64,000 bases of DNA from Pseudoalteromonas ruthenica (GTDB lineage Bacteria; Pseudomonadota; Gammaproteobacteria; Enterobacterales; Alteromonadaceae). The notes below the pieces were generated by a model. It saw only the letters and a program-made list of their open reading frames with translations. It had not been told where the DNA came from and searched no databases. Position numbers and translations under genes: made by a program. The stretch spans positions 2,356,001-2,420,000 of the forward strand of contig NZ_CP023396.1 of the NCBI RefSeq assembly GCF_008808095.1, in the 5' to 3' direction. This document shows, in pieces, positions 46,292-56,121 of this stretch; the first letter of the stretch is position 1; each line of letters opens with the position of its first letter.

Positions 46292-46854
46292 TCTTGTGCC
46301 TCGCCAATTTCATCGAAAGACTTCACATTGAATTGCATATTGAAATCGCTAAGTAATCGTGACTGCTCTTCACCGGCAACAATGCCTTGCAATGAGGCAT
46401 TTTCAAGCAGGTATGAACTCTCTACCTGACGGATCATAGTCGATAAACGGTTGTTTGACTCACTTTTACCCGTTACTTGAATCGCATCGCCGCGACGCTC
46501 TAAGGTGGTGAAGTAAACACCTGAAGGTACAATTTTCGCCACTTCATCCATTATTTGGGTACCGAGGTTTCGGTTACTTTGCAGCTCTTCAATTAGACGC
46601 ATGCGCTGTTGCAAGCTTTCTTTCTTCTTATCTAGCTCACGAATTTCTGCGATGCGCCTATCTAAGATCTGAATTTCCCGGCTCAGGAAGTTGTTACGAA
46701 CGTTCTGCCCATCTTTGAGTGCGCTGTAGAATGAACTTAAAGCAAACATTGACGCAAAAGCGGCGACTAAGACAACAACTAGAATAGTTACAAAACGTTG
46801 TTGTGCTTCTTTACGCGCGGCCTCACGCCAGGGCAATAAATTTATATGTGGCAT
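46288..46854 (-). CDS. pilN: Type IV pilus assembly protein PilN
   Basis: 188-residue partner of PilO. The cytoplasmic N-terminal MPHINLLPWREAARKEAQQR contains the conserved INLLPWR motif that binds PilM. A helix (VTILVVVLVAAFASMFALSS, about 22-41), a coiled coil and a small periplasmic domain follow. It overlaps pilM by 13 nt, consistent with coupled translation of the interacting pair. Confidence 0.95.
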   Translation of the reverse strand: MPHINLLPWREAARKEAQQRFVTILVVVLVAAFASMFALSSFYSALKDGQNVRNNFLSREIQILDRRIAEIRELDKKKESLQQRMRLIEELQSNRNLGTQIMDEVAKIVPSGVYFTTLERRGDAIQVTGKSESNNRLSTMIRQVESSYLLENASLQGIVAGEEQSRLLSDFNMQFNVKSFDEIGEAQE

Positions 46855-47921
46855 GCTGAGAAACTCCTCAATGCAAGACCCGCAGCAACAGCGAACTGTG
46901 CCTTATGCTTTTGCATTAGCTCTTGGTCCACTTTGGAACCAATCTCCATGCTCGCAAATGGGTCAACGACAACAGTGTGGATCCCTAACTCGTCGATTAA
47001 TAGTCTATCTAATCCTTCGATCATTGCCGTTCCACCAGAGAGAACAATGTAATCCACTTGGTCTTTCCCGCTGGTCGTAAGGAACATCTGCACGGCTCGA
47101 CGCACTTGCTGTAGCAATGAGGTCTGGAACGGCGCAAGTACCTCAAACGTGTAGTTTGGCGGCAAATCGCTGGTGCACTTGGCGCGCTCAGCTTCGTCAA
47201 AGTTTTTATTGTAGTAGGAGACAATAGTGTTAGTGTATTGCTCGCCACCGAAGACTTGGTCCCGGGTGTAGATAGTTTCACCCTTTTGCACCACACTCAC
47301 TAGCGTCATCACCGCGCCGATATCCACAAGCGCCACAACTTTGTCTTTCGCATCTTCTGGCAGTGCAGCATAGCTCACATCCAAGCTACGTGATAACGCG
47401 TACGTTTCAACATCAACCACCTTAGTATCAAAGCCACCGGCCTCAACGGCGCCGGAACGGGCTTCAACACTCTCGGTGCGCGCAGCAGAGAGTAAAACAT
47501 TAACCTTGGATGGATCAGCTTCATTTATTTCCAACTTTTCAAAGTCGATACTGACTTCATCAAGTGGATAAGGAATTAAGCTGTCAGCCTCAATTTCGAT
47601 TTGTGACTCTAGTTCAGAGTCACTCAGAGACACATCCATGTAGATCATCTTAGTGATCACTGTTTGACCAGAAACTGCAACAATGGCATGGCTAACAGAC
47701 TTTGGAATGCGCCGTCTAAGTTTTGCAATAACTCGTCCAATCGCCTCAATGTCTTGAATGTTACGCTCGGCCATAGCCCCTTTAGGCATGGGCTCTATAG
47801 CAACAGCATCAAGGCGATAACCCTGCTCATGCTGTGTTAATAACACCGCTTTTACAGAGTGCGAGCCAATATCTATACCGACCATAGCAGGCACAGACTT
47901 TTTAAGAAGTCGATTTAACAT
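46842..47921 (-). CDS. pilM: Type IV pilus assembly ATPase-fold protein PilM
   Basis: Actin/FtsA-like cytoplasmic protein of 359 residues that binds the PilN N-terminus. It begins with PAMVGIDIGSHSVKAVLLTQ (phosphate-1) and includes VVALVDIGAVMTLVSVVQKG and YIVLSGGTAMIEGLDRLL. First gene of pilMNOPQ, transcribed away from mrcA; the 134-bp gap between them is AT-rich and has a TATAAT on the minus strand but no clear -35. Confidence 0.96.
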   Translation of the reverse strand: MLNRLLKKSVPAMVGIDIGSHSVKAVLLTQHEQGYRLDAVAIEPMPKGAMAERNIQDIEAIGRVIAKLRRRIPKSVSHAIVAVSGQTVITKMIYMDVSLSDSELESQIEIEADSLIPYPLDEVSIDFEKLEINEADPSKVNVLLSAARTESVEARSGAVEAGGFDTKVVDVETYALSRSLDVSYAALPEDAKDKVVALVDIGAVMTLVSVVQKGETIYTRDQVFGGEQYTNTIVSYYNKNFDEAERAKCTSDLPPNYTFEVLAPFQTSLLQQVRRAVQMFLTTSGKDQVDYIVLSGGTAMIEGLDRLLIDELGIHTVVVDPFASMEIGSKVDQELMQKHKAQFAVAAGLALRSFSACHI

Positions 47922-48055
47922 AAGAGCAACGTGAAACCTTTTTTTATAATTATAATAGACTTATAAATTATCGATGAAAAAATTTTATTCACTATTCAAT
48001 CAAGATATACTACCAATCTCTTCGCTCAATTGGGAGTCCAAACAGGGAAATATCC

Positions 48056-50617
48056 GTGAAAATATTCAAAAAATTTTTACAAATCCTTTGCATATGTGTC
48101 CTCTTGGGCTGCATCGTACTAGCTGGGCTGTACCTTTACGTCAGATCTGACATCCCCAGTGTGGCGGTGCTAAAGGACGTAAAATTGCAGACTCCAATGC
48201 AAGTATTTACCCGAGATGGAAAACTTATCAACCAGTTTGGTGAAAAACGGCGAATTCCCGTAAAAATCAGCGAAGTACCTCAGCCTATGCTGAATGCATT
48301 CCTGGCCACTGAAGATAATCGTTTCTACGATCACTACGGTATCGACCCTATCGGTATTGTCCGTAGTGCAATCGTTCTTATCTCGACCGGTGAAAAGCGC
48401 CAAGGCGCAAGTACCATCACCATGCAGCTGGCACGAAACTTCTTTCTTACTCGGGAAAAAGCATACATCCGAAAAGTGAAAGAAATATTTATCGCATTGC
48501 ATATTGAGCAATTATTAACCAAAGACGAAATCTTCGAGCTCTATCTCAACAAAATTGAGCTTGGTAATCGTGCCTTTGGCATCGGTGCTGCAGCACAAGT
48601 GTACTATGGAAAGCCTCTACAAGAGCTTGATTTAGCGCAAATGGCTATGATTGCGGGCCTACCTAAGGCGCCTTCTGCACTTAACCCTATCCGCAACCCT
48701 GAGCGTGCTAAAAATCGCCGTAACGTCGTGTTAGGCCGGATGTTAGATGAGGGCTACATCACTCAGGCTGAGTTTGATGAGGCAACGAACAAACCAATTA
48801 CCGCCCGTTTCCACGGCGCCGAGATAGAGCTTTATGCGCCTTATATTTCTGAGATGGTGCGTGCCGAGTTGGTTGCTCAGTATGGCGAGGAGCAAGCCTA
48901 TAATTCAGGTATGCGAGTTTACACCTCGGTAGAGTCAAAAGTGCAGCAAGCAGCTCAGCAAGCATTGCGTGATAATCTATATGCTTATGATATGCGCCAT
49001 GGTTATCGCGGCCCCGAAGCCGTACTATGGGATAACGAAACCGAAGCTCCTCTTGACGAACCACAGTTAATCGCCCACTTACAGGGCCTTAACCCACTCG
49101 CCGACTTACATGGTGCAGTGGTGATGAGTGTGGACGAACAATCCGTTGAAGTACTTAATGAATTAGGTGAGCGATTCACCATAGAGTGGGACGGATTAAA
49201 ATGGGCGCGCAAATTTATTACCCAGTCTCGTCAAAGTTATGCTCCGAAGAGTGCGGCCGATATTCTCTCTGCAGGTGCACAGATTTGGTATCGTTTCGAC
49301 AATGATGGCCGCCCGCTGTTAGCGCAAGTTCCCGAAGCATCCAGTGCACTGGTCTCTATTGACCCTAAAGACGGCCGCATAAAGGCGATTGTCGGTGGCT
49401 ACAGCTTTGAACAAAGCCAGTACAACCGAGCGGTTCAGGCAAAGCGCCAAGTTGGCTCTAACATCAAGCCCTTCATTTACTCAGCGGCGTTAGAGCATGG
49501 TTACTCCTTAGCAACCATTATTAACGATGCGCCGATAAACCACTGGGATAAAAGCCAAGGTGTTGCTTGGCGACCCAAGAATAGCCCAGCTAAATATGTC
49601 GGCCCGATCCGTGTTAGACGTGCCTTAGCGCAGTCAAAAAACGTGGTTTCAGTCAGGTTGCTGCGCGGCGTAGGTGTAGACCCTGCCGCTGAACACTTAC
49701 TCAAGTTTGGCTTTCATGATGAAGATATTCCGCGCAATGAAACCCTGGCGCTGGGGAGTGCTTCATTAACACCTTTAGAATTAGCTCGCGGTATGAGCGC
49801 TTTCGCAAATGGTGGGCATTTAGTTGAGCCTTACTTTATTACCGAAATACAAAGCGCCGAAGGCGAAGTGTTAATGCAAGCTCGCCCCTATAAGGCCTGC
49901 TCTGAAGAGCAAAAGCGCAGTAATGAAATGTTTGCAGAGTTGGCAATGCTTGAGCCCAGCGGCGCCAGTGAGGGTACCCCCGACAACACTGACAGCGCTG
50001 AGACTACTGATACCCAGTTACCGCAATGCGCACCTCGGGTTATTTCTAAACAGAATGCCTTCTTAATTGCCGATGCGATGACCAGTGCAATTTGGGGCGG
50101 TGGCAGCTGGAAGCATGGCACCGGCTGGAATGGCACTGGCTGGCGCGCGACGCGGTTAAAGCGCCGTGATTTATCAGGTAAAACCGGCACCACCAACAAC
50201 TCGGTCGATACCTGGTTTAGTGGCTTTAACGCCAATGTTATGACCACAGTGTGGGTTGGCTTCGATAACCCAGGTAATCCGCTAGGACGTACCAGTTACA
50301 ACAACAACTTAGGGAAAGGACAAACCTTTGGTGCCGAATCTGGTGCAAAAACAGCGCAACCGGCTTGGATTGATTACATGCGTGTGGCCCTTGAAGATGA
50401 GCCTGCGGCCCCTATCGAGCCACCCGAAGGACTGGAATCAGTACGAATTGATCTAAAATCAGGATTATTAAGTCATCAAAACGACCACACCAGCCGCTTT
50501 GAATACTTTATAAAGGGGACTGCCCCCTCTAAATATGTGGAAAAAGCGCCGCCGGTGATCTTCGAAACTCAAGGGCAAGATGAGCCTGAGCTGCCCACTG
50601 AAGACGAACTCTTCTAA
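48056..50617 (+). CDS. mrcA: Penicillin-binding protein 1A (bifunctional)
   Basis: Class A PBP that both polymerises and crosslinks peptidoglycan. After a transmembrane helix (about 8-28), the GT51 domain shows Glu86 in ATEDNRFYDHYGID and GASTITMQLARNFFL; an OB-like insert follows; the transpeptidase has S468 in GSNIKPF and KTGT at 709-712. 853 aa matches the family. The start is a GTG with AGGG upstream. Its activator LpoA is encoded in the window at 39.6 kb. Divergence from pilM is a common gammaproteobacterial layout. Confidence 0.96.
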   Translation: MKIFKKFLQILCICVLLGCIVLAGLYLYVRSDIPSVAVLKDVKLQTPMQVFTRDGKLINQFGEKRRIPVKISEVPQPMLNAFLATEDNRFYDHYGIDPIGIVRSAIVLISTGEKRQGASTITMQLARNFFLTREKAYIRKVKEIFIALHIEQLLTKDEIFELYLNKIELGNRAFGIGAAAQVYYGKPLQELDLAQMAMIAGLPKAPSALNPIRNPERAKNRRNVVLGRMLDEGYITQAEFDEATNKPITARFHGAEIELYAPYISEMVRAELVAQYGEEQAYNSGMRVYTSVESKVQQAAQQALRDNLYAYDMRHGYRGPEAVLWDNETEAPLDEPQLIAHLQGLNPLADLHGAVVMSVDEQSVEVLNELGERFTIEWDGLKWARKFITQSRQSYAPKSAADILSAGAQIWYRFDNDGRPLLAQVPEASSALVSIDPKDGRIKAIVGGYSFEQSQYNRAVQAKRQVGSNIKPFIYSAALEHGYSLATIINDAPINHWDKSQGVAWRPKNSPAKYVGPIRVRRALAQSKNVVSVRLLRGVGVDPAAEHLLKFGFHDEDIPRNETLALGSASLTPLELARGMSAFANGGHLVEPYFITEIQSAEGEVLMQARPYKACSEEQKRSNEMFAELAMLEPSGASEGTPDNTDSAETTDTQLPQCAPRVISKQNAFLIADAMTSAIWGGGSWKHGTGWNGTGWRATRLKRRDLSGKTGTTNNSVDTWFSGFNANVMTTVWVGFDNPGNPLGRTSYNNNLGKGQTFGAESGAKTAQPAWIDYMRVALEDEPAAPIEPPEGLESVRIDLKSGLLSHQNDHTSRFEYFIKGTAPSKYVEKAPPVIFETQGQDEPELPTEDELF

Positions 50618-50651
50618 ATAAAAAAGCCAAGCAATGATGCTTGGCTTTTTT
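50618..50651. terminator. Bidirectional terminator between mrcA and metL
   Basis: GCCAAGCA and TGCTTGGC enclose an ATGA loop, flanked by six As and six Ts; it serves convergent mrcA and metL. Confidence 0.9.
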
Positions 50652-50668
50652 ATTACTCTGTTACCGCA

Positions 50669-53014
50669 TTAACTAAGACTCTCAATAAGCCAGTAGAGAT
50701 CTGAGTGGACACCTGCAGCGGTGACCTCTTTTCCTGCACCTGGGCCTTGAATAACCAAGGCATTCTGCGCATACCAGCGACTGTTGACGACAAAGATATT
50801 GTCACCGGGACTTAATCCCGCTAAGGGGTTGGATTGTGCCACTGCAACAAGACCCACTTGGGCTTTTACCTTGCCATCAACAATGCGTAAGTCAGCATTG
50901 TACCTCAGTACCTTTTGCTCTTTTTGCGCCTGCTGTGCGTGGGTGCCAACAAAGTCATCAAGTAAGGCAATGTTATCCAGAAAATCCTGCCAGCTCCCTT
51001 GTGCTAAAGACTCTGGCATTAATGGGCTTAGCTCAATATCGTCAATGTCCAATTGCAAACCCAACTCGCGTGCGAGGATCAACAGCTTACGTTGTACATC
51101 TCGGCCGGATAAATCTTCACGCGGATCGGGCTCGGTAAAGCCTAACTTTTGCGCCGCAAAAAGCAGCTCAGAAAAAGCTTGGCTGCCATCATAGTGACTG
51201 CATAGCCATGATAGCGTCCCAGAAAACACACCTTGAATACGGGTGATCTCATCGCCACTGCGCTGCAAATCGGCTAATGCAAAGTTAATGGGTAGCCCAG
51301 CGCCAACACTGGTGTTATAACGCCATTTGAGATTGCGCTCTGCCAGCTCGTTACGTAACGACTGATACCAACTATGTGGCGCTGTTCCGGCATACTTGTT
51401 GGCACTGATCAAATGACAGTTAGCACGCACAAAATCAGGGTATAGACCACTGAATGACTCACTGGCGGTTATATCAATGACCACCTTGTGTTCGTAATCA
51501 AGCTCATTGAGGCGTTCGCACAACTGCTCGCTTTGATAGGGAACCGCTTGTTCTAACCATTGACCTTGCCAGTTCTGCGGGTCTAACCCACAGGGGTCAA
51601 ATAACATGCTGCGACTTCGCAGTAGACCAACCAGTTTTACCTCAAAGTGCTGCTCTAAACGCGCTAACTGCTGCGTAAACTGTTGTAAAAACACACTGCC
51701 CACATTTCCAAGGCCGGCGACAATCACGGCAATTTGCTGGTGTGCACCAATTAAAGTGCGGTGTACCTTCCCTAAACTATCGGCATCAATGATTTGATCG
51801 GTCAGTACCAAGGCGTAGTCTTGATCGCAGTGGCTAAAGCGGATAGTTAAGTTAAGTTGCTCTAAGCATGCCAGCATTTCTTGGTAGCCTTGCTGAGTAT
51901 ACTGGTTTGGGCTGACTAAGGCGCACCCATTGAGGTTTGACTCAACGAGTTGTCCACGCTCTCCCAGCTCACGGGAGATAAGAGTGCTATGGGCGCTGGG
52001 TACAATCAAAAAGTCTACCCCCTGCTGCTGAAAGTGGCCTATGGTGTGCTGTATAAGCTGGCTTAAGGTTGCCAGTTCATCCACTTTAAGGCTCGACACA
52101 CGATATAGGTCAACGCCCTCTATGGTGGTCAAAAAACGTTTATGCTTACAGTAACCTTCGCGGACAATCTCAGTGCCACTGTCATCGCTGTCATAGGAGC
52201 TGCGCACCGATAGCTTGATGGCGCTACCTTGCAAAGGCGACAGCGTTTTCGCATGCAATACCGGATTACCTAACTGGGCCAGGCGGTTGGCTTGGCTACG
52301 ACAAATTTTTTGATACTTTAAGGCATCGGCTACTTTGCGTGGGTCGGTGCTGAAAACCCCCTGCGTATCGGTCCATATACAAACTTGTTTGGCGTTGACA
52401 TAACGGGCCAATAAGGTGGCGCTGTAGTCACTGCCATTGCGTCCCAAGGTGACTGTTTGCTGGTTGCTATCGGCGGCAATAAACCCCGTTACAACGTTGA
52501 TTTTATCCCCGGCAATATGGCGCTCGCAGAGCTTTTCATTGTCCAAATGCAGTAGTTGCCCTTGGTGCACACACAGTAGCTGCCGCGCATCAAGATCTTG
52601 CGCAGCATAGCCTAATTGCTGCAAATAGGTCGCCAGCAAGCGGGCCGACCACAGTTCACCATGGGCTAATAAGGACGCCTCATCTAAGGTGTTTGTCTGC
52701 AATTGTTCAGCTATGCGCTGAAGCTCACTATTAAGCTGTGATTGCAGAGCGTGGGCTTGGTGCGCTGCTAATAGCTCATCAATAAGCTCATGCTGATGGG
52801 TGCGTAGCAACTGCAAGACATCATGATAGCCATGGCTATCGTGCTGTTGATAGGCCTGCCACAACTTCACTAGCGTATCCGTGGTTTTCCCCGCCGCAGA
52901 GACCACCACCACGTCACCGAGTTGGCTGTTGCCGATAACAATATTGGCGACCGCATGGTAACGCGCCGCGTTGCTGAGACTCGAACCACCAAACTTATGT
53001 ACAACCTGAGTCAT
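50669..53014 (-). CDS. metL: Bifunctional aspartokinase II / homoserine dehydrogenase II
   Basis: A 781-residue fusion catalysing the first and third steps from aspartate toward methionine and threonine. The N-terminal kinase starts VVHKFGGSSLSNAARYHAVA and contains VTLGRNGSDYSATLLARY; a regulatory middle region leads to the dehydrogenase, with Rossmann motif VIVAGLGNVGSVFLQQF near residue 460 and GLPINFALADLQRSGDEI. Position 9 bp after metB and lack of ThrA context argue for MetL. It is presumably under MetJ control through the metB promoter. Confidence 0.95.
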   Translation of the reverse strand: MTQVVHKFGGSSLSNAARYHAVANIVIGNSQLGDVVVVSAAGKTTDTLVKLWQAYQQHDSHGYHDVLQLLRTHQHELIDELLAAHQAHALQSQLNSELQRIAEQLQTNTLDEASLLAHGELWSARLLATYLQQLGYAAQDLDARQLLCVHQGQLLHLDNEKLCERHIAGDKINVVTGFIAADSNQQTVTLGRNGSDYSATLLARYVNAKQVCIWTDTQGVFSTDPRKVADALKYQKICRSQANRLAQLGNPVLHAKTLSPLQGSAIKLSVRSSYDSDDSGTEIVREGYCKHKRFLTTIEGVDLYRVSSLKVDELATLSQLIQHTIGHFQQQGVDFLIVPSAHSTLISRELGERGQLVESNLNGCALVSPNQYTQQGYQEMLACLEQLNLTIRFSHCDQDYALVLTDQIIDADSLGKVHRTLIGAHQQIAVIVAGLGNVGSVFLQQFTQQLARLEQHFEVKLVGLLRSRSMLFDPCGLDPQNWQGQWLEQAVPYQSEQLCERLNELDYEHKVVIDITASESFSGLYPDFVRANCHLISANKYAGTAPHSWYQSLRNELAERNLKWRYNTSVGAGLPINFALADLQRSGDEITRIQGVFSGTLSWLCSHYDGSQAFSELLFAAQKLGFTEPDPREDLSGRDVQRKLLILARELGLQLDIDDIELSPLMPESLAQGSWQDFLDNIALLDDFVGTHAQQAQKEQKVLRYNADLRIVDGKVKAQVGLVAVAQSNPLAGLSPGDNIFVVNSRWYAQNALVIQGPGAGKEVTAAGVHSDLYWLIESLS

Positions 53015-53023
53015 AGTATCCTC

Positions 53024-54185
53024 TTATTTGCTTGCTAACGCGTTAAAAGCGGCATCTAAGTCATCTATAAGATCTTGTTTATCTTCAATACCTACAGAAA
53101 TCCGGATAAGCGTGTCGCCGACCCTAGCCTCAAGTCGTGCGGCTTTATCCATGCCCGCGTGAGTCATGGTCGCCGGGTGACAAATAAGGCTTTCCACCCC
53201 GCCCAACGACTCCGCTAAAGTAAACTGCTGTACTGAGGTGAGGAATTTTGCACTGTCTTGCAGCTGGCCTTTAATATCAAAGCTCACCATGCCGCCAAAG
53301 CCCTGTTGCTGCGCTTTTGCCAAGTCGTGTTGTGGGTGCGAACTCAATCCTGGGTAGTAAACTGACTGCACACTAGGATGCTGTTCAAGGTATTGAGCAA
53401 TCGCCAAGGCATTTTCTTCATGCTGCTTAAGGCGCACTTTCAAGGTACGCAAACCACGCAGGGTGAGATAGCTATCGAAAGCGGCACCGGTAATGCCAAT
53501 ATTATTAGCCCACCATGCCAGCTCTTCACCCAACTCTTTGGTTTTGGTGATCACCGCACCACCGACCACATCGGAGTGACCATTGATATATTTAGTGGTC
53601 GAGTGCACCACCACATCACAACCCAATAACAATGGGTTTCTGTAAGGCGGGAGATAAAAACGTGTTGTCGGCTGCAACCAGCGCACCGATGCTCTGCGCG
53701 GCATCGCACACTGCGCGGATATCCGTGAGTCGCAAAATGGGATTACTGGGCGTTTCAATCCACACCAGTTTGGGTTTGGCGGCCACTAAGCGTTGGTAAC
53801 AGTTTGATTGAGTGAAATCGATAACCTCAACCTTGAGCAACCCCCGTTTGGCTAAAGAGGTAAATAAGCGATAACTGCCGCCATAACAATCATGGGGGAT
53901 CACTAGGGTGTCATTGGGTGTCAGTAGCTGCGTCACTAGATGCACTGCGGCCATACCTGTCGCGGTGATAATTCCGTGCTCTCCCCCTTCTAGTTGCGCT
54001 AAGGTCTGCGCCAAAATATCCCGATTGGGATTACCACTACGACCATAATCATATTCGCGTTTGCTATCAAAATCGGCAAAGGAATAGGTGGTCGATAAAT
54101 GAATGGGTGGCACCACCGCACCATGGTGCTTATCGGCATCAATACCATGGCGCACGGCGATGGTGTCTTTTTTTAGTTGTGACAT
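53024..54185 (-). pseudogene. metB: Cystathionine gamma-synthase MetB, frameshifted
   Basis: MetB condenses an activated homoserine with cysteine to cystathionine. The whole enzyme is present but in two frames: residues from MSQLKKDTIAVRHGIDADKH to ADNTFLSPALQKP read from 54185, then stop after IVIGL; the next frame picks up at LLGCDVVVHSTTKYINGHS and continues to the normal C-terminus (ending LASK). One extra base within 53620-53639 explains it. The PLP lysine (STTKY) is in the second frame, so the first piece alone would be dead. Both halves are otherwise well conserved, so this may be recent or a sequencing error. metL follows after 9 bp. Confidence 0.88.
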
Positions 54186-54215
54186 ATTTGCCCCCAATCA
54201 AGAAAATGGATGTTT

Positions 54216-54270
54216 AGACGTCCAAAAGGTTAAATTAACACAATTTAGAAGTCAAAACATTTATACGTCT
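54216..54270. promoter_or_regulatory. MetJ operator (met boxes)
   Basis: The E. coli met box is AGACGTCT. Here AGACGTCC (54216-54223) matches 7 of 8, and three contiguous octamers AGAAGTCA, AAACATTT and ATACGTCT (54247-54270) match 6, 5 and 7 of 8. Tandem octamers are how MetJ dimers bind cooperatively. The site lies between divergent metB and metJ and would repress both when S-adenosylmethionine is plentiful. Confidence 0.8.
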
Positions 54271-54364
54271 AAATAGCTAATTTATGAATATTTGACTATC
54301 CTTACCAACGCGATAAAATTTCGCCCTTATTGATGCCTAAGTGACCAAAAATAAGACGCAAATT

Positions 54365-54685
54365 ATGGCCAAGTGGAATGGTGAATACATTCACCCTTAT
54401 GCGGAGCATGGAAAAAAAGCCCAACAGGTAAAGAAAATTACCGTTTCCATCCCGCTCAATGTTTTAAAAGTATTAACCGATGAACGTACTCGCCGCCAGG
54501 TGAATAATCTTCGTCACGCCACCAACAGTGAGTTGCTGTGTGAAGCATTTCTACATGCCTTTACTGGTCAACCGCTGCCTAATGACGAAGATCTCCGAAA
54601 AGATAATCCGGAGAAGGTACCGGAAGAGGTGAGAAAAATTATGGAAGAAATGGGTGTGGAAGTGCCTGTTATCGGAGAGGACTAA
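54365..54685 (+). CDS. metJ: Methionine regulon repressor MetJ
   Basis: Ribbon-helix-helix repressor that binds met boxes with S-adenosylmethionine as corepressor. The 106-residue product is nearly identical to E. coli MetJ through [40 protein letters not shown] and [20 protein letters not shown]; only the C-terminal 20 residues diverge. The ATG at 54365 matches the E. coli start; the GTG at 54341 would add eight residues with no support. Confidence 0.97.
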   Translation: MAKWNGEYIHPYAEHGKKAQQVKKITVSIPLNVLKVLTDERTRRQVNNLRHATNSELLCEAFLHAFTGQPLPNDEDLRKDNPEKVPEEVRKIMEEMGVEVPVIGED

Positions 54686-54818
54686 CAAAGATAAGCAAGT
54701 TTAACTAACCCCTGAGCATTAGACCTCATTGCAGGAGCTAGCTTAGTGTTGTTCATATATGTCGCAAGTCGGCCTGTATGAGAAGCGGTTAGTGAAGCTA
54801 TTACTCTTTGCAAGCCAT

Positions 54819-54852
54819 AAAAAAACCCAAGCACTAAGCTTGGGTTTTCTTT
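54819..54852. terminator. Bidirectional terminator between metJ and malic enzyme
   Basis: AAAACCCAAGC and GCTTGGGTTTT enclose a five-base loop with A/T runs on both sides. It lies 24 bases past the malic enzyme stop and about 135 bases past metJ. Confidence 0.88.
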
Positions 54853-54876
54853 TTCTAGCGTTGAGTAGTAAAGTGA

Positions 54877-56121
54877 TTACTCAGCCATATAATTCGCTGG
54901 CATATCAATTTGCGCAACACCTGAGTCCACAGCCGCCTGCGCCACGGCTTTCGCTACGCGTGGCAATAATCGTGGATCCATAGGCTTGGGAATAATGTAT
55001 TGCGCGCCAAACTCTAATTCGCTCACTCCAGATGCCGTTAACACTGACTCAGGTACTGGCTCCTTGGCGATACTGCGAATAGCCTCTACAGCGGCAATTT
55101 TCATCTCATCATTGATAGCGGTGGCACGCACGTCCAGTGCACCACGGAAAATAAATGGGAAACACAGTACGTTATTCACTTGGTTCGGGTAGTCAGAGCG
55201 CCCAGTGGCCATAATTAAGTCTTTGCGCGCACTGTGTGCCACATCCGGCTTAATTTCTGGGTCTGGGTTAGAACAGGCAAAAATGACCGGCTTGTCGGCC
55301 ATCAATTTAAGGTCTTCAGCTGAGAGCAAATCTGGGCCAGAAACACCAACGAACACATCGGCATCAGCAATAACGTCTTGCAAGGTGCGCTTATCGGTGT
55401 TGTTAGCAAATAATTGCTTATATTCATTTAAGTCATCACGACGCGTGTGGATCACCCCTTTACGGTCAAGCATGTAAATATGCTCGCGCTGAGCGCCACA
55501 CTTAATAAGCAGCTCCATACATGCAACTGCCGCTGCGCCAGCCCCCAAACACACGATCAAGGCATCACGAATATCTTTACCTTGAATTTCTAAGGCGTTT
55601 AGCATGCCTGCAGCAGTGACGATAGCAGTGCCGTGTTGATCATCATGAAATACTGGCACATTACAGCGTTCAATGAGCGCTTGCTCGATTTCGAAGCATT
55701 CCGGGGCTTTAATATCTTCGAGGTTAATACCGCCAAAGGTGTCGGCAATATTTTCTACAGTGTTAATAAAGTCTTCAGTGGTGCGATGCTTCACCTCGAT
55801 ATCGATGGAATCAAGATTAGCAAAACGCTTAAACAGTAGTGCCTTGCCTTCCATGACCGGCTTAGACGCTAACGGGCCTAAGTTACCCAACCCTAAAATG
55901 GCACTGCCATTAGAGATCACAGCAACCATATTGCCTTTGGCCGTGTATTTATAAGCATTGTTAGCATCGGCAGCGATTTCACGCACCGGCTCTGCAACAC
56001 CTGGGCTGTAGGCTAAAGCGAGATCGTTAACGGTCTCGGCGCTTTTGGTGAGTTCAATGCTAATTTTTCCTGGAACGGGGTTAGCGTGGTAATCGAGGGC
56101 TTTTTCACGAAAGTCAGACAT
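54877..56121 (-). CDS. Malic enzyme (oxaloacetate-decarboxylating), MaeB-like catalytic part only
   Basis: Converts malate to pyruvate and CO2 with NAD(P)+. The 414-residue protein has the malic-domain motifs LALAYSPGVAEPVREIA, EGKALLFKRFANLDSIDIEV (catalytic Lys) and VPVFHDDQHGTAIVTAAGML, and the dinucleotide loop IVCLGAGAAAVACMELLI. It lacks the C-terminal phosphotransacetylase-like domain of E. coli MaeB, as do many marine and Gram-positive homologues. Cofactor choice is uncertain. It sits between metJ and rpmE, where E. coli has yiiX, and has a long upstream region. Confidence 0.92.
   Translation of the reverse strand: MSDFREKALDYHANPVPGKISIELTKSAETVNDLALAYSPGVAEPVREIAADANNAYKYTAKGNMVAVISNGSAILGLGNLGPLASKPVMEGKALLFKRFANLDSIDIEVKHRTTEDFINTVENIADTFGGINLEDIKAPECFEIEQALIERCNVPVFHDDQHGTAIVTAAGMLNALEIQGKDIRDALIVCLGAGAAAVACMELLIKCGAQREHIYMLDRKGVIHTRRDDLNEYKQLFANNTDKRTLQDVIADADVFVGVSGPDLLSAEDLKLMADKPVIFACSNPDPEIKPDVAHSARKDLIMATGRSDYPNQVNNVLCFPFIFRGALDVRATAINDEMKIAAVEAIRSIAKEPVPESVLTASGVSELEFGAQYIIPKPMDPRLLPRVAKAVAQAAVDSGVAQIDMPANYMAE

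Noticed and set aside
53024..53758. A separate 244-aa ORF starting at 53758 within metB
   Set aside because: Its first 40 or so codons are a shadow frame of the upstream MetB half; homology begins only at the LLGCD segment. It is the second half of frameshifted metB.
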